From the NCBI RefSeq assembly GCF_003666015.1, contig NZ_QPLT01000015.1:36437-100436 (forward strand): 64,000 nt of DNA, in the 5' to 3' direction. Each line of letters begins with the position of its first letter. The stretch's first letter is position 1. The notes below the pieces were generated by a model that saw nothing but the letters and a program-made list of their open reading frames with translations, ran no database searches and was not told where the DNA came from. The DNA is from Halorubrum sp. Atlit-26R (lineage in GTDB: Archaea > Halobacteriota > Halobacteria > Halobacteriales > Haloferacaceae). Positions 58,402-64,000 of the stretch are shown piece after piece. A program made the translations under genes and the position numbers.

Positions 58402-59889
58402 ATGGCGACAGATTCTGGCCGATTCTCGGCGAAGCTCGAGGTTCCGGAAGCGCTGACGTTCGACGACGTGCTGCTCCGCCCCAAGGAGAGCCGGGTCGAG
58501 CCCGACGACGCCGACCTGAGCACGCGGGTGTCGAAGAACGTCGAGCTCACCGTGCCCGTGCTGTCGGCGGCGATGGACACCGTCACCGAGAGCGACCTCG
58601 CGATCGCGATGGCCCGCGAGGGCGGCCTCGGCGTCCTCCACCGCAACATGACCGTCGAGGAGACGGCCGCCGAGGTCGAGCGCGTCAAGCGCGCTCACGA
58701 GCTCGTCATCCGCCGCGAGAACGTCGTCACCGTCTCGCCGGACGACACCGTCAGCGAGGCGGACGCCGTGATGGAGCGACAGGGCGTCTCCGGGGCCCCC
58801 GTCGTCGACGAGGACGACGCCGTCCTCGGGATCATCTCCGGCACCGATATCCGCCCGTACCTCGAGGTCGGCGAGGAAGACGCCGTCCGCGAGGCGATGA
58901 CCGACGAGGTCATCACGGCGCCCGAGGACGTCGGGGCCCGCGAGGCGCTGGAGCTGATGTACGACCACAAGATCGAGCGCGTCCCGGTCGTCGACGGCGA
59001 CGACCGGCTCGTCGGCCTCGTCACGATGCAGGGCATCCTCCAGCGCCGCGAGCACGAGGAGGCCGCCCGCGACGAGCGCGGGCGCCTGCTGGCCGGCGTC
59101 GCCGTCGGTCCCTTCGAGGAGGAGCGCGCCGTCGCGGCCGACGAGGCCGGCGTCGACGTCATCTTCATCGACTGCGCCCACGCGCACAACCTCAACGTCC
59201 TCGACTCCGCGGAGGCGATCAAGGCGACCGTCGACGCCGACGTCGTCGTCGGCAACGTCGGGACGCGCGAGGCCGCCGAGGCCGCGGTCGACTTCGCCGA
59301 CGGGCTGAAGGTCGGCATCGGGCCGGGCTCGATCTGTACCACGCGCGTCGTCAGCGGCGCGGGGATGCCCCAGATGACCGCGGTCGCCGAGGTCGCGGAC
59401 GTCGCCGCCGACCACGGCGTGCCCGTGATCGCCGACGGCGGCATCCGCTACTCCGGCGACGCGATCAAGGCGCTCGCGGCCGGCGCCGACGCGGTGATGC
59501 TCGGTTCCTACTTCGCCGGCACCGACGAGGCCCCGGGCCGCGTCATCACGATGCAGGGGAAAAAATACAAGCAGTACCGCGGGATGGGCTCCGTCGGCGC
59601 GATGAAGTCCGGCGGCGGCGACCGCTACCTCAAGGAGGAGGACGAAGACGAGGAGTTCGTCCCCGAGGGCGTCGAGGCGGCGACCCCGTACAAGGGGAGC
59701 CTCGCCTCCGAGCTCCACCAGCTCACCGGCGGGATGCGCTCCGGGATGGGCTACGTCGGCGCCGAGACCGTCCCCGACCTCCACGAGCGCGCGGAGTTCG
59801 TCCGCGTCTCCACCGCGGGCCAGAGCGAGAGCCACCCGCACGACGTGATGATCACGGACGAGGCGCCCAACTACAGCCCGGACGAGTAG
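58402..59889 (+). CDS. guaB: IMP dehydrogenase
   Basis: A 495-residue protein from ATG 58402 ([20 protein letters not shown]). The barrel begins with TFDDVLLRP and [13 protein letters not shown]. Two CBS domains lie at about residues 100-215 ([38 protein letters not shown]). The catalytic loop [11 protein letters not shown] has the nucleophilic Cys near residue 312. Further motifs are [31 protein letters not shown] and a mobile flap before YKGSLASEL. It oxidises IMP to XMP in guanine nucleotide synthesis. In-frame ATG codons 12 and 45 bp upstream ([18 protein letters not shown]) are less likely starts. Confidence 0.97.
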   Translation: MATDSGRFSAKLEVPEALTFDDVLLRPKESRVEPDDADLSTRVSKNVELTVPVLSAAMDTVTESDLAIAMAREGGLGVLHRNMTVEETAAEVERVKRAHELVIRRENVVTVSPDDTVSEADAVMERQGVSGAPVVDEDDAVLGIISGTDIRPYLEVGEEDAVREAMTDEVITAPEDVGAREALELMYDHKIERVPVVDGDDRLVGLVTMQGILQRREHEEAARDERGRLLAGVAVGPFEEERAVAADEAGVDVIFIDCAHAHNLNVLDSAEAIKATVDADVVVGNVGTREAAEAAVDFADGLKVGIGPGSICTTRVVSGAGMPQMTAVAEVADVAADHGVPVIADGGIRYSGDAIKALAAGADAVMLGSYFAGTDEAPGRVITMQGKKYKQYRGMGSVGAMKSGGGDRYLKEEDEDEEFVPEGVEAATPYKGSLASELHQLTGGMRSGMGYVGAETVPDLHERAEFVRVSTAGQSESHPHDVMITDEAPNYSPDE

Positions 59890-60065
59890 CCCGGACGAGT
59901 GGCTCGGACGAGCAGCCCGAGTAACCCGGACGGCCGGCTCGGGGGCACGCGACCGGATCCGATCCCGACGGCGCGACCGATTCCGCGGCGCGTCGAAGAG
60001 GTATTTTAATATAGCCAGCGGCGAGATGAAACGTGTGAGCGAACACCCCCTCGCTCCCGTCATCC

Positions 60066-60650
60066 ATGAGTGAGCAACCGCCGCTGGTCCTCGTGGTCGA
60101 GGACGAACCCGACTTAGCCGACCTGTACGCCGCATGGCTCGGTGACGAGTATCGCGTCCGAACCGCGTACGGCGGCCGCGAGGCCCTCGACGAACTCGAC
60201 GAGGCCGACGACGAGGTCGACGCGATACTCCTCGACCGCCGGATGCCCGGCCTCTCCGGCGACGAGGTCCTCACGGCCGTCCGCGACCGCGGCATCGACT
60301 GCCGGGTCGCGATGGTCACCGCAGTCGAGCCCGACTTCGACATCCTGGAGATGGGGTTCGACGACTACCTCGTCAAGCCGGTCACGAGCGACACGCTCCG
60401 CGAGACCGTAGAGGGACTCCTGCGGCGCGGCGAGTACGACTCCGAGGTCCAGGAGCTGTTCTCGCTGACCTCGAAGAAGGCGATGCTGGAGTCGGAGAAG
60501 AGCGCGAGCGACCTCGCGGACAACGAGGAGTACCAGCGCCTCACCGACCGGATCGGCGAGCTCCGCGAGCGGGCCGACGAGTCGCGCGACGCGGTCGCGA
60601 GCGACGACGAGGACTACGAGAAGCTCTTCCAGGACTTCGACACCGAGTAA
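60066..60650 (+). CDS. HalX-domain response regulator
   Basis: A 194-residue protein from ATG 60066. Receiver domain 8-120 carries VVEDEPDLADLY (acid pair), phosphoacceptor ILLDRRMPGLSG (Asp near residue 57), Thr in AMVTAVEPD and Lys in DDYLVKPV. The C-terminal HalX domain (about 128-190; LFSLTSKKAMLESEKSASDL, YQRLTDRIGELRERADES) is coiled-coil-like and haloarchaeal. It lacks a recognised DNA-binding domain. No cognate kinase is adjacent. Confidence 0.95.
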   Translation: MSEQPPLVLVVEDEPDLADLYAAWLGDEYRVRTAYGGREALDELDEADDEVDAILLDRRMPGLSGDEVLTAVRDRGIDCRVAMVTAVEPDFDILEMGFDDYLVKPVTSDTLRETVEGLLRRGEYDSEVQELFSLTSKKAMLESEKSASDLADNEEYQRLTDRIGELRERADESRDAVASDDEDYEKLFQDFDTE

Positions 60651-60714
60651 CCCGCGCCGACCGAGGGGGTACCCCGCCGACTCTTTATCACCGGTCCCGC
60701 CGAACGAGCGGTAT

Positions 60715-62709
60715 ATGCGCGTCCGGGACCTGCCGCTGTCTCAGCCCGTCGTCGACCACTTCGCCGAGCGCGGCGTGCGCGAGCTGTACCCGCCGCAGCG
60801 TGCGGCGGTCGAGGCGGGCGTCTGCGAGGGCGCCGACGTCGTCGCCGCGGTGCCGACCGCGTCGGGCAAGACGTTCGTCGCCCAGCTCGCGCTGCTGACG
60901 GCGGACGGTCCCGGGCTGTACGTCTGTCCGCTCCGCGCGCTCGCCCGCGAGAAGTACGAGACGTTCGCGGCGCTGCCCGGCGTCGACGTGGGCATCTCCA
61001 CCGGCGACTTCGACGCCACGGGCGAGGCGCTCGCGGGCAACGACGTGGTCGTCGCGACGAGCGAGAAGGTCGACTCCGCGATCCGCAACGGCGCCTCGTG
61101 GGTCGACGAGCTGGCCTGCGTCGTCATCGACGAGGTCCACCTCCTCGGCGCGAAGCGGCGCGGGCCGACCCTCGAAGTGACGCTCGCGACGCTCCGGCGC
61201 CGGAACCCCGACCTCCAGACGGTGGCGCTGTCGGCGACCGTCGACAACCCCGACGCGATCGCGGACTGGCTCGACGCCGCCCTCGTCGAGTCCGAGTGGC
61301 GCCCGGTCGAGCTCCGGACCGGCGTCGCCGTCGGCGGCGAGGTCGCGTTCGACGACGGCACGAGCCTGTCGGTCGACGTCGACTCCGGTGAGACGGAGGC
61401 CGACGGCGAGCGCAACGGCGACGACGCCGGCGAGCGCGGCGACGAGGACGAGAGCGATCCCACCGAGGTCACGGCCGCCCTGGTCGCGGACGCCGTCGCC
61501 GACGGCGGCCAGTGTCTCGCGTTCGTCCGCTCGCGGCGCGAGGCGGTCGACCTCGCCGAGCGGCTCGCCGAGGAGGGGCTCGCCGCGGAGCTGGGCGTCG
61601 AGGACGCGGCCGCGGCTGCGGCCGAGGAGGCGACCGACGTGGACGGCACGCTGACCGGCCGACAGCTCGCGGGCTGCCTGCGCGCGGGCGTCGCGTTCCA
61701 CCACGCCGGGCTCCGGTCGGGCCACCGCGCGGTCGTCGAGTCGGCGTTCCGCGAGCGCGACGTCGCCTGTATCTGCGCCACGCCCACGCTGGCGGCCGGC
61801 GTCAACGTCCCCGCCCGCCGCGTCGTCGTCCGCGACCAGCGCCGGTACGGGGAGGGCGGGATGTCGTGGATCCCGACGCTGGAGGTCCACCAGATGTGCG
61901 GCCGCGCGGGGCGTCCGGGGCTCGACCCGCACGGCGAGGCCGTTCTCGTCGCCGACGCCGACACGCGAGAGGCGGTCCACGAGCGGTACGTCGAGGGCGA
62001 ACCCGAGGCCGTCGAGTCGCAGCTCGCCGATCCGGCCGCGCTCCGGACGCACGTCCTCGCGGCGATAGCGACGGAGTTCGCCGCGACCGAGTCGGAGATA
62101 CTCGACGTGTTCGAGGGGACGTTCTACGCGCGGGAGACGGGCGCGGGCGGGCTCGCCGACGCGGTCGCCGTCGCGGTCGACGACCTCGTCGCGGCCGGGA
62201 TGGTCGCCCGCGAGACGGGCGGCGTCGAGGACTACCGGCTCGTCGCCACCGCGGTCGGCGAGACGACCTCGAAACAGTACGTCCGGCCCGAGACCGGCGA
62301 GCGGATCGTCGCCGGCCTCCGGGCGGCCGCTGGGCTCTCGGACGCGACGACGCTCACGGCCTTCGAGGTGATCTGCGACACGCCGGACATGCAGGACACC
62401 TACCTCGGGAACGCCGAGCGCGCCGACGTCTATCAGTTCGCCCGGACGAACGCCGCGCACCTCACCACGGACATGACCGACCCGGACGACTTCGAGGCGT
62501 GGCTGGAGTCGGTGAAGACAGCGCGCATCTTGGACGAGTGGATCGGCGGCGCGACCGTCGAGGTGCTGGTCGAGCGCTACCGTATCGGCCCCGGCGACCT
62601 CGACTCGCGGGTCGAGCGGGCGGAGTGGCTGCTGAGCGCGGCCGAGGCGCTCGGGGAGACGATCGGCGTGCGCGTCCCGGCGGTGTCGCGGGCGCGGTCG
62701 CGGCTGTGA
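60715..62709 (+). CDS. Hel308/Ski2-like DNA helicase lacking C-terminal domain
   Basis: A 664-residue SF2 helicase. N-terminal RELYPPQRAAVEAGV (Q-motif-like), Walker A AVPTASGKTF about residue 47, DEVH box VVIDEVHLLGAKRRG about 138, motif III ALSATVDNPD, motif IV region AFHHAGLRSGHRAVVESAF, motif V ATPTLAAGVNVPA and motif VI HQMCGRAGRPG. Winged-helix and ratchet regions follow (DVYQFARTNAAHL, DDFEAWLESVKTARIL). It stops at VSRARSRL, so the helix-hairpin-helix brake of full Hel308 (usually 700-800 residues) is missing. An acidic insert (about 220-245) lies between RecA domains. Confidence 0.9.
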   Translation: MRVRDLPLSQPVVDHFAERGVRELYPPQRAAVEAGVCEGADVVAAVPTASGKTFVAQLALLTADGPGLYVCPLRALAREKYETFAALPGVDVGISTGDFDATGEALAGNDVVVATSEKVDSAIRNGASWVDELACVVIDEVHLLGAKRRGPTLEVTLATLRRRNPDLQTVALSATVDNPDAIADWLDAALVESEWRPVELRTGVAVGGEVAFDDGTSLSVDVDSGETEADGERNGDDAGERGDEDESDPTEVTAALVADAVADGGQCLAFVRSRREAVDLAERLAEEGLAAELGVEDAAAAAAEEATDVDGTLTGRQLAGCLRAGVAFHHAGLRSGHRAVVESAFRERDVACICATPTLAAGVNVPARRVVVRDQRRYGEGGMSWIPTLEVHQMCGRAGRPGLDPHGEAVLVADADTREAVHERYVEGEPEAVESQLADPAALRTHVLAAIATEFAATESEILDVFEGTFYARETGAGGLADAVAVAVDDLVAAGMVARETGGVEDYRLVATAVGETTSKQYVRPETGERIVAGLRAAAGLSDATTLTAFEVICDTPDMQDTYLGNAERADVYQFARTNAAHLTTDMTDPDDFEAWLESVKTARILDEWIGGATVEVLVERYRIGPGDLDSRVERAEWLLSAAEALGETIGVRVPAVSRARSRL

Positions 62710-62758
62710 GAAGCGGGCGAGGCAAAACCGGCGACGGCTGGCGTCGGACCGCGGCGCT

Positions 62759-63820
62759 TCAGTCGGCTGAGCCGACCGCGCGGTGGAAGGGAGTCCGCGC
62801 GATGGTCTGTCGCAGCTCCGCGAGCGAGTCGCGGCCCACGTCGCTCGCGGCGGACATCACCGCGAACACCTCCTGTCTGGACACCTTCACGCCGGTTTCG
62901 GTGAGCGCGTCCTCCGGGCGGCTCCCGAGTTCGCGGAGGGTGCCGACCGCGAGCAGGTACGGGACGGTCCACGCCTCCATCGTGTTCCCGTTCGAGAGCG
63001 GCATCGTCTCCAGGTACGCCTGCGCGTCGTCGAGGAACGAGCGGGCGTAGTCGGCGGTGCGGTCCACGACGCGCGCGGACGACTCGCGGTTCTCCGGGTG
63101 GACGACGCGCTCCTGGTCGACGCCCTCGGCCTCCAGCCACTCGGCGGGGAGGTAGACGTTGTTCTCCTCGGTGTAGTCGTCGTACACGTCCTTCGAGACG
63201 TTGACGAGCTGGAGGAGGAGCCCGAACTCCTCGGCGGTCTCCCGCAGGCGCTCCGCGCGCTCCTCGCCGATGTCCTCGCGGGTGAGCAGGTTCGTGATGA
63301 GGTTGCCGACGGTGCCGGCCGCGTAGTAGCAGTACTGCTCCAACTCCTCGCGGTCGTCGATGCGGAGCCCGCCCTCCGTGGCGTGGCGGTCGACGAACAT
63401 CGCCATCCCGTCGACCATCTCCAACACGGGCGGGACGATGGCCGCCTGGGCCTCCGGGTCGAGCTCCTCGAACGTCGCGGCGATCGTCGGCGCCTCGGCG
63501 ACGACGGTCCAGTCGTCGTCGAGCTCGGCGGGCAGCCACTCGTCGACCGCCTCGCGGAACTCGCCGATGTCGGTCCCGTCGTCCGGGTCGATCGCCCGCC
63601 GGTAGGTCCGCAGCACGTCGCTCTGGGCGTCCGGCGGGATGTGCCCGGCGTCCTCGACCGTGTCGGCGACGCGACAGAGGAGGTAGCCGACGCAGATCTG
63701 CGAGGCCATCGGCTCCTCTAACACGTCGACAGTCAGCGCGAAGGTCCGCGAGACCCCCTGGACCGCCTCGTGACACCACGCGAGGTCGGCCTCCGCGGGG
63801 CCGTGTTCTCGTCCGCTCAT
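62759..63820 (-). CDS. phytoene/squalene synthase family protein
   Basis: A 353-residue protein from ATG 63818-63820. It condenses two C20 or C15 prenyl diphosphates head to head. The first aspartate-rich motif is LCRVADTVEDAG (DxxxD), the second LLLQLVNVSKDVYDDYTEEN (QxxNxxxDxxxDxxxxN-like), with YCYYAAGTVGNLI between. Carotenoid precursors (bacterioruberin) and squalene are both needed by haloarchaea; sequence alone does not decide. TAAAAA at 63850-63855, about 30 bp upstream, is a likely TATA box. Confidence 0.9.
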   Translation of the reverse strand: MSGREHGPAEADLAWCHEAVQGVSRTFALTVDVLEEPMASQICVGYLLCRVADTVEDAGHIPPDAQSDVLRTYRRAIDPDDGTDIGEFREAVDEWLPAELDDDWTVVAEAPTIAATFEELDPEAQAAIVPPVLEMVDGMAMFVDRHATEGGLRIDDREELEQYCYYAAGTVGNLITNLLTREDIGEERAERLRETAEEFGLLLQLVNVSKDVYDDYTEENNVYLPAEWLEAEGVDQERVVHPENRESSARVVDRTADYARSFLDDAQAYLETMPLSNGNTMEAWTVPYLLAVGTLRELGSRPEDALTETGVKVSRQEVFAVMSAASDVGRDSLAELRQTIARTPFHRAVGSAD

Positions 63821-63918
63821 TCAGTTGCCAGCCTTTACGGCACAACGCATAAAAACCCTCGTGGAACGTCCGTCGTCGCGTTAAGTTAGAGGATGAGGCG
63901 CTCGACTTCAGAGTGTCT

Positions 63919-64000
63919 ATGGCCGAAACCGAGCGCCTCAGCGAACGTATCGCGTGGATCGACTTGTCGTTTGTGGAGCGAGATCGAACGCCGCGATGGG
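63919..64000 (+). CDS. N-terminus of probable IS6-family transposase, cut by window end
   Basis: From ATG 63919 the frame reads MAETERLSERIAWIDLSFVE then RDRTPRW up to the window edge. The opening, especially FVERxRTP, is like that of haloarchaeal IS6-family (ISH14/15/29-type) transposases from memory. No left terminal repeat of GGCTCTGTTGAAA type is visible in the bases ahead of it, so this could be a truncated or diverged copy. Confidence 0.5.
   Translation, partial: MAETERLSERIAWIDLSFVERDRTPRW

Noticed and set aside
63841..63918. Terminal inverted repeat ahead of the IS6-like start
   Set aside because: No GGCTCTGTTGAAA-like sequence found between the phytoene synthase promoter and the ATG.

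Overview
The window is chromosomal DNA of an extremely halophilic archaeon, most like Halorubrum or a close relative. Three things support this. The DNA is very G+C-rich with third-position bias. The proteins are strongly acidic. Archaeal and haloarchaeal markers are present: archaeosine tRNA-guanine transglycosylase, Dph2, eS6, aIF2-beta with a TRAM domain, the siroheme-decarboxylase heme route, HalX response regulators, twin-arginine signal peptides, an intron-containing tRNA-Trp and TATA boxes about 26 bp ahead of leaderless starts. The genus is an inference; no rRNA is present to confirm it.

Layout. 1-7.4 kb holds a truncated FAD/Fe-S oxidoreductase, a NUDIX hydrolase, a uS10-like protein, tgtA and a Nif3-like protein. 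7.4-8.06 kb is a non-coding repeat region. 8.06-11.2 kb is a minus-strand heme cluster with 4-bp overlaps (siroheme decarboxylase fusion, precorrin-2 dehydrogenase, hemA). 11.3-20.7 kb carries eS6, a lipoate-ligase-like gene, a histidine kinase translationally coupled to an M23-like protein, a thioesterase, tandem moeA genes and a PHP phosphoesterase. 20.9-27.3 kb is housekeeping, ending with dph2. 27.35-28.5 kb is an AT-richer accessory patch with a second non-coding element. 28.6-37.5 kb has a RHH/membrane gene pair, a MetE-like protein, a histidine kinase, an XPD-like helicase, a degenerate M24 protein and aIF2-beta. 37.5-39.25 kb is a tnpB element next to initiator tRNA-Met. 39.4-54.3 kb is mostly metabolism, transport and conserved haloarchaeal small proteins. 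54.4-56.1 kb is a second accessory patch with a third copy of the non-coding element, IS ends, a broken PIN-domain gene and orphan genes. 56.2-63.8 kb has tRNA-Trp, guaB, a HalX regulator, a short Hel308-like helicase and phytoene/squalene synthase. The last 82 bp begin a probable IS6-family transposase.

The most interesting observation is a dispersed element present in three full copies (about 7.49-7.74, 27.59-27.84 minus strand, and 54.60-54.85 kb). Each copy has a TTATAA box 24-31 bp ahead of the same three-helix fold. Two variable hairpins (P1, P2) differ completely in sequence but keep their pairing, and most keep a GA/GA internal loop. A 19-bp long-range helix (P3) differs at five positions between copies, and every change is compensated on the other arm. 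The linkers and the interior of P3 are conserved in sequence instead. This is the signature expected of a structured non-coding RNA family. One copy lies inside a 588-bp segment bounded by IS-like terminal inverted repeats. Another runs into an array of six 57-bp units that repeat its 3' flank. I do not recognise this family.
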